Part shown: positions 25,334 to 34,507 of the stretch, piece by piece | How positions within the stretch are numbered: the stretch's first letter is position 1 | Layout of the letters: each line of letters opens with the position of its first letter | From: an uncultured Flavobacteriaceae bacterium | GTDB taxonomy: Bacteria; Bacteroidota; Bacteroidia; Flavobacteriales; Flavobacteriaceae | Assembly: GCA_943788095.1 (NCBI GenBank) | Contig: CALSOZ010000004.1 | Coordinates: forward strand, 124,001-188,000 | Reading direction: 5' to 3' | Length of the DNA stretch: 64,000 nt | The notes under the pieces: model-generated | The model's database searches: none | Seen by the model: only the letters and a program-made list of their open reading frames with translations | Told to the model about the DNA's origin: nothing | Position numbers and translations under genes: made by a program

Positions 25334-27024
25334 TGAGTGACGATAAAAAAATTATTTTTTCAATGTCGGGTGTGACCAAGTCTTACCAAAGTGCAAATAC
25401 ACCCGTTTTAAAAAACATATATCTTAGTTTCTTTTATGGGGCTAAAATTGGAATTTTAGGACTAAACGGTTCTGGTAAATCTACCTTGCTTAAAATTATA
25501 GCTGGGGTCGATAAAAACTACCAAGGGGATGTTGTTTTTTCACAAGATTACTCCGTAGGCTACTTAGAACAAGAACCAAAATTAGACGAGTCTAAAACAG
25601 TGATGGAAATTGTGCGTGAAGGAGCTGCTGAAACGGTAGCAATTCTTGATGAGTACAATAAAATCAATGACATGTTTGGGTTAGAAGAAGTGTATTCTGA
25701 TGCCGATAGAATGGAAAAGTTAATGAACCGTCAAGCGGAATTACAAGATCAAATTGATGCAGCAAATGCTTGGGAATTAGACACCAAATTAGAAATTGCG
25801 ATGGATGCCTTAAGAACCCCAGAAGGGTCTAAAAAAATCGCTGTATTATCTGGAGGTGAACGCCGACGTGTAGCACTTTGCCGATTATTGTTACAAGAAC
25901 CGGATGTCTTATTATTAGATGAGCCAACAAACCACTTGGATGCCGAATCGGTTCATTGGTTAGAACACCATTTAGCACAATATAAAGGAACAGTCATTGC
26001 CGTCACGCATGACCGTTATTTCTTGGACAATGTAGCAGGTTGGATTTTAGAATTGGATCGAGGTGAAGGCATTCCGTGGAAAGGAAATTATTCGTCTTGG
26101 TTAGATCAAAAATCAAAACGTTTGGCACAAGAAAGCAAGACTGCTTCTAAACGTCAAAAGACTTTAGAACGTGAATTGGATTGGGTGCGCCAAGGAGCTA
26201 AAGGCCGTCAAACAAAGCAAAAAGCGCGTTTGAAAAATTACGATAAATTAATGAATCAAGATCAAAAACAACTTGATGAAAAATTAGAAATATACATTCC
26301 TAATGGCCCACGTTTAGGAACCAATGTTATTGAAGCCCAAGGTGTTAGCAAGGCTTATGAGGATAAATTATTATATGACAATTTAAACTTTAATCTTCCA
26401 CAAGCGGGTATTGTTGGAATTATTGGACCCAATGGAGCTGGTAAAACCACTATTTTCCGTATGATTATGGGGGAAGAAAACTCAGACAAAGGAAGTTTTA
26501 AAGTTGGTGAAACTGCCAAAATTGCCTATGTAGATCAAAGTCATTCTAATATTGATCCTGAAAAATCTATTTGGCAAAATTTTAGTGATGAACAAGAGTT
26601 AATTATGATGGGAGGGCGGCAAGTAAATTCTCGTGCTTACCTAAGTCGTTTTAATTTTTCTGGGAGTGAACAAAATAAAAAAGTAAACATGCTTTCTGGA
26701 GGAGAACGCAATCGCTTACACCTAGCTATGACACTTAAGGAAGAAGGGAATGTGCTGCTTTTAGATGAGCCAACCAATGATTTAGATGTCAATACCTTAC
26801 GAGCTTTGGAAGAAGGTCTTGAGAATTTTGCGGGTTGTGCCGTAGTGATTAGTCACGACCGTTGGTTTTTAGATCGTGTTTGTACTCATATCCTTGCGTT
26901 TGAAGGCAATTCTGAAGTTTACTTTTACGAAGGAAGTTTCAGTGAATACGAAGAAAATAAAAAACAACGTTTGGGTGGCGATTTGATGCCAAAACGAATC
27001 AAATATAAAAAGTTAATTCGATAA
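25333..27024 (+). CDS. ettA: energy-dependent translational throttle protein EttA (ABC-F ATPase)
   Basis: A 563-residue soluble ABC-F protein with two ATPase cassettes. The first has GLNGSGKST, the signature LSGGERRRVALCRLLL and LLLDEPTNHLD. The second has GPNGAGKTT, LSGGERNRLHLAM and LLLDEPTNDLD. The linker (WLDQKSKRLAQESKTASKRQ) and the EttA-type arm are present. EttA binds the ribosomal E site and regulates entry into elongation according to the ATP/ADP ratio. There are no membrane segments. Confidence 0.96.
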   Translation: MSDDKKIIFSMSGVTKSYQSANTPVLKNIYLSFFYGAKIGILGLNGSGKSTLLKIIAGVDKNYQGDVVFSQDYSVGYLEQEPKLDESKTVMEIVREGAAETVAILDEYNKINDMFGLEEVYSDADRMEKLMNRQAELQDQIDAANAWELDTKLEIAMDALRTPEGSKKIAVLSGGERRRVALCRLLLQEPDVLLLDEPTNHLDAESVHWLEHHLAQYKGTVIAVTHDRYFLDNVAGWILELDRGEGIPWKGNYSSWLDQKSKRLAQESKTASKRQKTLERELDWVRQGAKGRQTKQKARLKNYDKLMNQDQKQLDEKLEIYIPNGPRLGTNVIEAQGVSKAYEDKLLYDNLNFNLPQAGIVGIIGPNGAGKTTIFRMIMGEENSDKGSFKVGETAKIAYVDQSHSNIDPEKSIWQNFSDEQELIMMGGRQVNSRAYLSRFNFSGSEQNKKVNMLSGGERNRLHLAMTLKEEGNVLLLDEPTNDLDVNTLRALEEGLENFAGCAVVISHDRWFLDRVCTHILAFEGNSEVYFYEGSFSEYEENKKQRLGGDLMPKRIKYKKLIR

Positions 27025-27026
27025 GT

Positions 27027-27212
27027 TTGTTAGAAATGCGTCCTGTTTGTGAGCACTGTACAAAAGCATTACCACCAGAAAGTGGAGAAGCGATGATTTG
27101 TGCTTATGAATATACGTTTTGTAGTAGCTGTGTTGAAACCATTTTGAAAAACAAGTGTCCAAATTGCGGAGGTACATTTGAAAAGCGCCCTGTTAAAACA
27201 ACTACTTCTTAG
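27027..27212 (+). CDS. DUF1272 zinc-ribbon protein
   Basis: A 61-residue protein with four or more Cys pairs: CEHC near the start, CSSC in the middle, and CPNCGG near the end. This is the DUF1272 pattern, which probably binds one or two zinc ions. I keep the TTG start at 27027 because the family consensus begins MLELRPxCE, and the translation from TTG reads MLEMRPVCE. The ATG at 27036 would remove the first three conserved residues. It lies 2 bp after ettA. The function is unknown. Confidence 0.85.
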   Translation: MLEMRPVCEHCTKALPPESGEAMICAYEYTFCSSCVETILKNKCPNCGGTFEKRPVKTTTS

Positions 27213-27927
27213 CTTTTTTATAAAGAGGAATTAGGTAACTAATATTGTAACCAAATCCGACCCCAAAAACCCCACTGTCAAAGGTGCGGCCAAACCCTGG
27301 TATGTATAGGTTTTCAAAGTTTTCTGGTTCACTCTCAAAAATTCGCCGTTTGATTTGCACATTAAAACCTAAAAATAGGTTGTTTAAAACCTCGGCTTTA
27401 AATCCTAATAAAACTTCAATCCAACCTGCTGTTAGGCCCGAAAATTTTTCACTTTCTGTACTGCTTTTCGGGCCCCAGGTTAAACTGTTCACATCATAAA
27501 TGGTGTAACTGTTTAGAGTTTGATTAAAATTAGAAAAGCCAAAGCGTACTCCAGAATAAATCAAATTTTCCATCCCAGCCCAATTGTCATACAAATTAAT
27601 ATCAAAACCGCCTTTAAAATAGGATCCAGTAGCCGTTGAGTTTAAATAATCCGTTTCTATTGTGCGTTCCTCAGAGCCGAGCGCGCCGGCTATAAATATC
27701 AGTTCAGTGAGACGATAATCGCCATTAATTTCAAAGCCCGAATAATCGGTTTCTAAGAAGGTTCGTGCCAATTTGCTTAAGTCAGTTCCTAGACGTAATC
27801 CATATTGATGCATGATAACGATACTGTCTGTTTCCTGAGTGTTTTCCTCTTGTGCCTGTAAATAGATGCCAGAAACTAAAATGAGGATTAGGCTAATGAA
27901 ATATTTTGATATGGACATCATTTTCAT
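27202..27927 (-). CDS. DUF6048 family outer-membrane beta-barrel-like protein
   Basis: About 241 residues: signal peptide (ISKYFISLILILVSGIYLQAQ), then an alternating hydrophobic/aromatic sequence typical of a small outer-membrane beta barrel (YGLRLGTDLSKL, YSGVRFGFSNF, GVGFGYNISYLIPL). I recognise it as the DUF6048 family that accompanies DUF6452 and rlmD in flavobacteria. The start is one of four clustered Met codons (27918-27927), all inside the upstream gene's 3' end. The last 11 bp overlap the convergent DUF1272 gene. The function is unknown. Confidence 0.75.
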   Translation of the reverse strand: MKMMSISKYFISLILILVSGIYLQAQEENTQETDSIVIMHQYGLRLGTDLSKLARTFLETDYSGFEINGDYRLTELIFIAGALGSEERTIETDYLNSTATGSYFKGGFDINLYDNWAGMENLIYSGVRFGFSNFNQTLNSYTIYDVNSLTWGPKSSTESEKFSGLTAGWIEVLLGFKAEVLNNLFLGFNVQIKRRIFESEPENFENLYIPGFGRTFDSGVFGVGFGYNISYLIPLYKKAKK

Positions 27928-28396
27928 TTGTAATAGGGTTGTTAAGTGTAAAATCATAATTATCCATCCAAAGTTCACTGTCTTCAGAAATTTTGAAAGT
28001 ATTTATATCAAAGTTGATGCTATATCCACAGGCTCGCGACACATATACTTTTTCAATGTCGTAGGTAATGGTTATAATATCAGGGTTACCACTCTCAACA
28101 CCATCTTCAAGTTTATAGCGTTCGTAAAGTTTAAACTTTGATTGCGTATTATTTACGTTGAGGGGGAGTGTTAGAATCGTTCGATTCAAAACGGTTTCAT
28201 TAATTATCTCAACGATCTCATTAGTTTCATCGATTCCAAAAGCTTTTAGCCCCGGTACAATTTTGGTTTTTTCAGGGGCGGTAATATCATAAAATTCAAT
28301 CACTAATCGGGGGGTAGTGGGTGCGTTTTCCGAACATACGTCGTCTTTTTCACAACTACAAATGATTAGAATTAATAAAAGAAAACACTTCTTCAT
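27893..28396 (-). CDS. DUF6452 family lipoprotein
   Basis: A 167-residue lipoprotein: signal peptide with lipobox (LILIICSC), then a compact domain starting EKDDVCSENAPTTPRLVIEF. This DDxC...PTTPRLVIEF opening marks the DUF6452 family of Bacteroidota. It is probably a periplasmic or outer-membrane partner of the DUF6048 barrel encoded directly downstream, with which it overlaps. It is 9 bp after rlmD. The function is unknown. Confidence 0.78.
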   Translation of the reverse strand: MKKCFLLLILIICSCEKDDVCSENAPTTPRLVIEFYDITAPEKTKIVPGLKAFGIDETNEIVEIINETVLNRTILTLPLNVNNTQSKFKLYERYKLEDGVESGNPDIITITYDIEKVYVSRACGYSINFDINTFKISEDSELWMDNYDFTLNNPITNENDVHIKIFH

Positions 28397-28405
28397 AGGA
28401 TTTAG

Positions 28406-29821
28406 TTAGGCGTTACGTTTTTCCAAAAGTACAACATTTTCGACGTGATGTGTTTGTGGAAACATATCAACGGCTTGAGTTTTACTTATTTTATACACGG
28501 AATCTAACAACGCAAGATCTCTTGCTTGAGTCGCACTATTACAACTCACATAAACAATTTTTTCTGGTGCAATTTCTAGTATTTGGGCAACCACATCCTT
28601 GTGCATTCCATCTCTAGGAGGGTCTGTAATAATCACATCTGGATGTCCGTGGGTGTTGATAAACTCTCTGTTAAAAACATTTTTCATATCACCCACAAAA
28701 AAATCAACATTATCAATTTTATTTAATACTGCATTTTCTTTAGCAGCACTTATCGCATCTGGAACAGATTCAACTCCAATAACTTTCAATGCCTTTTTAG
28801 CTACAAATTGTGCTATTGTTCCGGTTCCGGTGTATAAGTCATACACCAATTCTTTGCCCGTAAGGCCTGCAAAATCACGTGTTATTTTATATAAATTATA
28901 CGCTTGGTCAGAGTTGGTTTGATAGAATGATTTGGCATTAATTTTAAATCGTAGGCCTTCCATCTCTTCAAAAATATGATCTCGACCGGCATAGCATACC
29001 ACTTCTTGATCATAAATAGTATCATTGGCTTTGCCGTTAATGATGTATTGTAAGGATGTGATTTCTGGAAAGGTTGTTTTTAAATGCTCTAAAAGAGCGA
29101 TTCTATTTGTTTCATCATCTTTAAAAAACTGAATCACGATCATCAATTCTCCAATACTTGTATTCCGAATCATCAAGGTTCTTAAAACGCCTGTTTGTTG
29201 TCGTGTGTTAAAGAAAGGAATGTGGTGTTTTAATGCAAATTCTTTAACTGCATTTCTAACAGCATTAGAAGGATCGCCTTGAAGCCAACATTTTTTGACA
29301 TCCAATATTTTATCCCACATACCAGGAATATGAAATCCTAAGGCATTGCGGTCCCCTAAATCTTCTGTAGAAGCAATTTCATCAATGGTTAACCAACGGC
29401 TGTCACTGAATGAAAATTCCATTTTATTGCGATAAAAGTATTGATCTTTAGAGCCTAAAATTGGTGTTATTTCTGGCAATTCAAGATGTCCAATGCGTGT
29501 TAGGTTATTTACAACCTCTTTTTCTTTATAAAAAAGTTGGTGTGAATAATCCATATGTTGCCATTTGCAGCCTCCACAAGTTCCAAAATGTTCGCAAGCG
29601 GGTTCGGTGCGTTTGTCTGATAATTCATGAAAAACGGTTGCTTTTCCTTCATAATACCCAGTACGTTGTTTGAATGTTTGAACATCTACAACATCTCCAG
29701 GAACGGCATTTGGTAAAAACACCACTTTTCCATCGGGTGCTTTGGCAATCGTTTTACCTTTAGCGCCTGCATCAATCACTTCTAGATTTGTAAATACTTT
29801 GTTTTTATTTCGTCTACCCAT
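28406..29821 (-). CDS. rlmD: 23S rRNA (uracil-5-)-methyltransferase RlmD
   Basis: A 471-residue RNA m5U methyltransferase of the TrmA/RlmC/RlmD group. The N-terminal TRAM domain (VIDAGAKGKTIAKAPDGKVV) is followed by the Fe-S cysteine set CEHFGTCGGCKWQH. The SAM-binding region is VYDLYTGTGTIAQFVA. The catalytic part is ITDPPRDGMHKDVV with the nucleophilic Cys in IVYVSCNSATQARDL. It should methylate U1939 (E. coli numbering) of 23S rRNA. I start it at ATG 29821 (MGRRNK) because the six extra residues upstream are not conserved. Confidence 0.94.
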   Translation of the reverse strand: MGRRNKNKVFTNLEVIDAGAKGKTIAKAPDGKVVFLPNAVPGDVVDVQTFKQRTGYYEGKATVFHELSDKRTEPACEHFGTCGGCKWQHMDYSHQLFYKEKEVVNNLTRIGHLELPEITPILGSKDQYFYRNKMEFSFSDSRWLTIDEIASTEDLGDRNALGFHIPGMWDKILDVKKCWLQGDPSNAVRNAVKEFALKHHIPFFNTRQQTGVLRTLMIRNTSIGELMIVIQFFKDDETNRIALLEHLKTTFPEITSLQYIINGKANDTIYDQEVVCYAGRDHIFEEMEGLRFKINAKSFYQTNSDQAYNLYKITRDFAGLTGKELVYDLYTGTGTIAQFVAKKALKVIGVESVPDAISAAKENAVLNKIDNVDFFVGDMKNVFNREFINTHGHPDVIITDPPRDGMHKDVVAQILEIAPEKIVYVSCNSATQARDLALLDSVYKISKTQAVDMFPQTHHVENVVLLEKRNA

Positions 29822-29836
29822 GCCGCAAAAGTAAGG

Positions 29837-29869
29837 CAAAAAATAATGCTGCCCATAGAGAGCAGCATT
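29837..29869 (-). terminator. rho-independent terminator of the channel-like gene
   Basis: Stem AATGCTGC / GCAGCATT with a 9-nt loop, followed on the minus strand by six T residues. Confidence 0.85.
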
Positions 29870-29901
29870 TAAAATAATAGTTTACTAATTTTTAACTAAG
29901 T

Positions 29902-30588
29902 TTATTTTTTAGTGAGTTTATCAAAAAAGCTTTTTGCAGCATCTTTTCCGCCTAATCCAATGGCAATAGCTAAGCCAAGGGCGATGGCTCCAAACAAATA
30001 TTGAGTCAGTTTTGATACGAGATCGTTGCCGATGTTTAATTGAGATAAAATCATTGAAAATACTATTAATAGAATTCCAAATTTAGCAATAGAACCTATC
30101 ATTCCGCCTTGTTCTATATTCATATTGTTTAAACGTCCAGTGATAAAATCTTTTGCAAAATCTGCCAAGAACATCCCAAACACAAACAAGACAATAGAGA
30201 TAAAAATATCTGGAATTAATCCGATGACGTTGTTAAATAAATCTTTTGCCATTTCAAGTCCTAAAATATCAAAAACCGTTAACAATACAACTAATAACAA
30301 GACATAATAAATAAGGTTCCCAATGATTGTAGAAAAGTTATGTTTGATGCCAATTTGTTCTAACATTTCATCTAACTTGACTTTCTCTGCAATGAAATCA
30401 ATTTTAATAAGTTTGGCGCCTTTAATAACGAGTCTTCTCAGAAGTTTCGCTATGATTCTCCCAATGAACCAAAAGAGGAGTGCTCCAATTAATTTGGGTA
30501 TGAATTGACCAATTTCATTCATGAAATAGCTAAAACTCTCCCATAATTTTGATCCTAATTCTTTTGTACTGTCAATGACTTTGTCCAT
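29902..30588 (-). CDS. MscS-like conserved-TM-helix membrane protein
   Basis: A 228-residue protein with about five membrane helices and no soluble MscS beta domain. It contains the conserved TM helix repeat (PF05552 type): FIPKLIGALLFWFIGRIIAK and later LIPDIFISIVLFVFGMFLADF. A glycine/alanine-rich last helix (FGAIALGLAIAIGLGGKDAA) resembles the pore helix of MscS. It is probably a small mechanosensitive-type channel or a relative. It is monocistronic with a clear terminator. Confidence 0.82.
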   Translation of the reverse strand: MDKVIDSTKELGSKLWESFSYFMNEIGQFIPKLIGALLFWFIGRIIAKLLRRLVIKGAKLIKIDFIAEKVKLDEMLEQIGIKHNFSTIIGNLIYYVLLLVVLLTVFDILGLEMAKDLFNNVIGLIPDIFISIVLFVFGMFLADFAKDFITGRLNNMNIEQGGMIGSIAKFGILLIVFSMILSQLNIGNDLVSKLTQYLFGAIALGLAIAIGLGGKDAAKSFFDKLTKK

Positions 30589-30814
30589 AATAATGTTATT
30601 TAAATTTGAGTTAATTTAACCTTTTAAGTAGGTTTCAACTTATATGACACATGTATATATGAAAAGTCACATTTTCTTCACACATCAATTAAACAATGAA
30701 ATTTAGCATCTTCTTAATTTCTAACTAAAAATCTCACTATATTGCATCCAATTATGGATGATTCCTCTCCACTAAGAAGGAATAGTTGTTTTATCATTTC
30801 AAATTTTCACTAAA

Positions 30815-32098
30815 ATGGCTATTTTAGATACAATTTCATCGCAAGAAGCAATCAATTTAGAGAACCAATATGGGGCTCACAACTACCATCCACTGCCTGT
30901 CGTATTGGCGAAAGGAGAAGGCGTTTACGTCTGGGATGTAGAAGGAAGGCGCTACTACGATTTTTTATCAGCGTATTCTTCTGTTAATCAAGGGCATTGT
31001 CATCCTGCGATTGTAAATGCGATGATAGCGCAAGCTCAAACTCTGACCTTAACGTCTCGTGCCTTCCATAACGACAAATTAGGGCCGTATGAAGAGTATG
31101 TCACCAATTACTTTGGGTTTGACAAAGTATTACCCATGAATACAGGAGCTGAAGCGGTGGAAACGGCTGTTAAAATTTCACGTAAATGGGCGTATGAAGT
31201 TAAAGGTATTCCTGAAAACGAAGCACAAATTATTGTTTGTGAAAATAATTTTCATGGAGAACCACTACCATTATTTCATTTTCAAATGATCCCGTTGCTC
31301 GTACTAATTTTGGACCTTTTACAGATGGATTTATAAAAATCCCTTACGATGATACGGAAGCACTTGAAACCACTTTAAAAAATAATCCTAATGTTGCCGG
31401 TTTTTTAGTAGAACCCATACAAGGAGAAGCTGGTGTATATGTACCAACAGAAGGCTATTTAGCCAAAGCAAAAGCCTTGTGTGAAGCGTATAATGTATTG
31501 TTCATCGCTGATGAAGTACAAACTGGAATTGCGCGTACAGGACGCTTATTGGCCACTTGTGGCAATTGTGACTGTGTCAAAAAGGATTGCTCTGGAACAC
31601 CAGAAACAAAACCAGATATATTAATTCTTGGAAAAGCTTTGAGTGGCGGAGTCTACCCTGTGTCCGCTGTATTAGCAAATGATGCCATTATGAACGTCAT
31701 CACTCCGGGATCTCACGGCAGTACTTTTGGAGGAAATCCAATTGCGGCGGCGGTTGCAATGGCAGCACTTGGACGTTGTTAAAAATGAGCAGCTCACCGA
31801 AAATGCAGATCGCCTTGGTAAGCTATTTAGGTCTCTTTTAAATGATTATATCTCGACGAGTAAAATTGTAAAACTGGTTAGAGGAAAAGGGTTGCTAAAT
31901 GCAATTGTCATTGATGACCACGAGGACAGCGATACCGCTTGGAACATTTGTTTAGACCTTAGAGATAATGGTCTGTTGGCAAAACCAACTCATGGAAACA
32001 TCATTCGTTTTGCACCCCCATTGGTCATGACCGAAGATCAGTTGATTGACTGTGTGAATATCATTACCAATTCATTAAAGAATTTTGAAACTAAGTAG
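30815..32098 (+). pseudogene. rocD: ornithine aminotransferase RocD, two compensating frameshifts (possibly sequencing error)
   Basis: A class-III PLP aminotransferase that converts ornithine and 2-oxoglutarate to glutamate semialdehyde. Frame 1 holds [15 protein letters not shown] and [19 protein letters not shown]. After HG one A appears missing near 31256-31260: the expected codons Gly-Arg-Thr-Thr read GGAGAACC in place of GGAAGAACC. Frame 2 then continues ([42 protein letters not shown] lysine in ILGKALSGG). An extra G at 31771-31772 ends it. Frame 3 finishes the protein (VRGKGLLNAIVID). The -1 and +1 cancel, giving 427 residues. A Cys cluster [11 protein letters not shown] precedes the lysine motif. 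Confidence 0.93.
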
Positions 32099-32129
32099 GT
32101 TTTAAAACAAATATCAATTTATTATTTAA

Positions 32130-32261
32130 AGCAAGGCGGAGTCTCGTATTCAGAATAAAAAAATTAAATTTAATACGTCTGCACTAAGTCCAGGCATCTA
32201 TCTGATGTCTGTGATTCTTGACAATGGCCAACCAACAACACTTAAATTTATTAAAAACTAA
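32130..32261 (+). pseudogene. remnant of a secreted protein: type IX secretion C-terminal sorting tail
   Basis: An open stretch of about 43 codons with no start codon. It reads IKFNTSALSPGIYLMSV, then ILDNGQPTTLKFIKN and a stop. This is the end of a T9SS type A C-terminal sorting domain (the LxxGIYxVxV...KxxKxIKN pattern). An in-frame TAA at 32127 closes it on the left and no passenger domain is present upstream, only the rocD end. I read it as the decayed tail of a former exported protein gene. Confidence 0.75.
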
Positions 32262-32290
32262 ACAGTTCTCTGCCAAAAAAAGCGATTACC

Positions 32291-32597
32291 TTAAAATAGC
32301 ATGTTTAGCCATCGGTCTTGGAAGGCTTCATATCCATGATTTGATATCCAAATGGCAGTGTATCCGAGATAAAACAGGTTCACTGCTAATGTAATAAGGC
32401 TCGCAATTTTTCCCAATTTCATGGTTTCTAAAGAACCCGAATATCCCAAGGGGTTGTGTTGGGCTTGTTTAATTTTTTGACGTGCTTTAAAATAAGCTAT
32501 GAACAGAAAAAACAATTCCAACTCCACCAAAGCAGGCACTAATTAAACTAATTAAACAAAGAATGAAAATTGGTGTACTAACTAAGCGTGTTTTCAT
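32291..32597 (-). pseudogene. CCC-motif-like small membrane protein, frameshifted (possibly sequencing error)
   Basis: A paralogue of the CCC-motif protein at 34508-34828. From ATG 32597 the frame reads MKTRLVSTPIFILCLISLIS, then ACFGGVGIV; the other frame then gives FIAYFKARQKIKQAQHNP, LGYSGSLETMKLGKIASLI and QDRWLNM. The frames meet at a run of six A on the plus strand (32507-32512). With five, a 101-residue two-helix protein results, aligning along its length to the 106-residue paralogue (shared CFGG, AYF, NP..Y.G, LY..YT, Q.RW). The first two Cys of CCC are replaced. The function is unknown. Confidence 0.8.
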
Positions 32598-32690
32598 AGA
32601 TCAGGGTTTGAAGCTCATACACAACGCTATTCCAGAAAACAATGAACAGTAGGTTGTTGCGTTTGAAGCATTAATAAATTTAAATGTACT

Positions 32691-32723
32691 AAAAAAAAAA
32701 TTCCTACTAAAATTTAGTAGGAA
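32691..32723 (-). terminator. rho-independent terminator of gapN
   Basis: A near-perfect palindrome, TTCCTACTAAA / TTTAGTAGGAA, followed on the minus strand by ten T residues. It lies 33 bp past the gapN stop. Confidence 0.92.
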
Positions 32724-32756
32724 TTGATCGTTAATAGTTCATAACTAGAATTTACT

Positions 32757-34343
32757 TTATAATAAATATTCTGTACTGACAAAATTTGATTTACTAGACT
32801 CTAATAGTGCTTTTAAAACGGCTTTATTAGCATCATTCTCTTTTGTCGCTACAAAAGTTCTTATAGAGAACGATCGCAATGCATCGCGCACACTTAAGGT
32901 GCTAAATGCAGAATCTTTTCTTCCTGTAAATGGAAACACATCGGGTCCACGTTGACATGAACTGTTTAAGTTTACTCGGCATACAAGGTTGACGAGTACA
33001 TCAAATAAAGGTGCTAAAGTGTCAGCATCTTCTCCAAAAACACTCACTTGTTGTCCATAATTAGATTCAGCCATATCATCCAATACTTGTTGAACATCGG
33101 TAAATGTAATGATGGGGATGACAGGTCCAAATTGTTCTTCTTTGTAGACTTCCATGTCCTTGGTGACTGGATAAAGGACTGCTGGAAATATGAAATTATC
33201 AGAAACTTCGCCTCCTTTTGAATTTAATATTTTAGCCCCTTTAGACTGTGCGTCTTCAATAAGTCCTTGAATATATGAGGGTTTGTTTGGTTCAGGAAGT
33301 GGAGTTAATTTAACGCCATCTTCCCAAGGGTTTCCAAATTTAAGTGCATCTACTTTTTCACAGAAACGTTTGTTAAATTCTTCTGAGATACTTTCATGCA
33401 CATACAATATTTTGAGCGCTGTACAACGTTGTCCATTAAAAGAAAGGGTGCCAGCAATACATTCGTTAATTGCCAAATCTAAATCAGCATCTGGTAAAAT
33501 AATACCTGGATTTTTGGCTTCCAATCCTAAAACCAATCGAAGTCGGTTGGCTTTTGGATGACTATTTTGTAGCGCATTGGCCGAGCTGCTGTGACCAATG
33601 AGCGCTAAGACATCAATTTTCCCAGTTTCCATAATTGGTGAAGCAAGCACACGACCCCGTCCATAAAGAACGTTAACCACCCCTTTTGGAAAACTATTTT
33701 GGAACGCTTCCATTAAAGGAGAGAGTAATAACACTCCTAATTTTGCAGGTTTAAAAACGGTTGTATTCCCCATGATAAGCGCAGGAATCAACAACGCAAA
33801 GGTTTCGTTTAAAGGATAGTTGTAGGGACCTAAACATAAAACCACACCAATAGGGCCACGTCGGATGTGTGCATAAACGCCAGAATGTTTTTGAAACTTA
33901 GCTGAATTTCTGTCTAGCTGTTTATAGTCGTCAATGGTGTCATATATATAATCGACCGTTCGGTCAAATTCTTTTTCAGAATCTCCTAAGTTTTTTCCAA
34001 TTTCCCACATCAAGTATTTAACAATCGTGGCGCGTTTGGTTTTCATTTGCTCAGCAAATTTTTCCATGCAAGCTATTCGATCGCCAACTTTCATTGTAGG
34101 CCACAATCCCTGACCATTGTTGTAAGCTTGAGAGGCAGAATCTAAAGCCTCGAAAGCTTCTGTTTTGGTGAGTTCAGGAACGCTTCCTAATAGAGTTGGT
34201 TCATAAGCATCGGTAGATGAAATTGTAGAATATACATTGGTCATTTTACCCGACCATTCTTTTAATTCCCCATCTACTAAATAAGTAGTTTGTTTGACAA
34301 GACTGTCAATTTTAAACGCTTCTGGAATAGTTATAAAAGTCAT
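32757..34343 (-). CDS. gapN: NADP-dependent non-phosphorylating glyceraldehyde-3-phosphate dehydrogenase
   Basis: A 528-residue aldehyde dehydrogenase superfamily member of the GapN type, which oxidises glyceraldehyde-3-phosphate directly to 3-phosphoglycerate and yields NADPH. Motifs are [29 protein letters not shown], the general-base segment [20 protein letters not shown], and the catalytic cysteine in [17 protein letters not shown]-terminal [21 protein letters not shown] is typical of GapN and separates it from general ALDHs. I chose ATG 34343 ([13 protein letters not shown]); a frame extension to 34391 adds 16 unconserved residues. Paralogous CCC-type membrane genes flank it. Confidence 0.93.
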   Translation of the reverse strand: MTFITIPEAFKIDSLVKQTTYLVDGELKEWSGKMTNVYSTISSTDAYEPTLLGSVPELTKTEAFEALDSASQAYNNGQGLWPTMKVGDRIACMEKFAEQMKTKRATIVKYLMWEIGKNLGDSEKEFDRTVDYIYDTIDDYKQLDRNSAKFQKHSGVYAHIRRGPIGVVLCLGPYNYPLNETFALLIPALIMGNTTVFKPAKLGVLLLSPLMEAFQNSFPKGVVNVLYGRGRVLASPIMETGKIDVLALIGHSSSANALQNSHPKANRLRLVLGLEAKNPGIILPDADLDLAINECIAGTLSFNGQRCTALKILYVHESISEEFNKRFCEKVDALKFGNPWEDGVKLTPLPEPNKPSYIQGLIEDAQSKGAKILNSKGGEVSDNFIFPAVLYPVTKDMEVYKEEQFGPVIPIITFTDVQQVLDDMAESNYGQQVSVFGEDADTLAPLFDVLVNLVCRVNLNSSCQRGPDVFPFTGRKDSAFSTLSVRDALRSFSIRTFVATKENDANKAVLKALLESSKSNFVSTEYLL

Positions 34344-34473
34344 ATAATTGGTTGTTATTTTGTTGGCGAAATTTAGGAAAATATCATCCATAAATATCCT
34401 AATGAAACGTTAATCTTAAAAATTGAGTCAATCTAATCTATGGTTGAGCGACAATTAATACTGATTATAAATA

Positions 34474-34498
34474 AAGCCCCCAAGTTAATAGGGGGCTT
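34474..34498 (-). terminator. terminator after the CCC-motif membrane gene
   Basis: Stem AAGCCCCC / GGGGGCTT with a 9-nt loop. On the minus strand a T-rich stretch (TTATTTATA) follows. It lies 10 bp past the CCC-motif gene. Confidence 0.8.
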
Positions 34499-34507
34499 CA
34501 TAATATT

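Noticed and set aside
30815-32098. Three separate small genes in place of rocD
   Set aside because: The three frames together cover one aminotransferase without gaps or duplication, so it is one interrupted gene.
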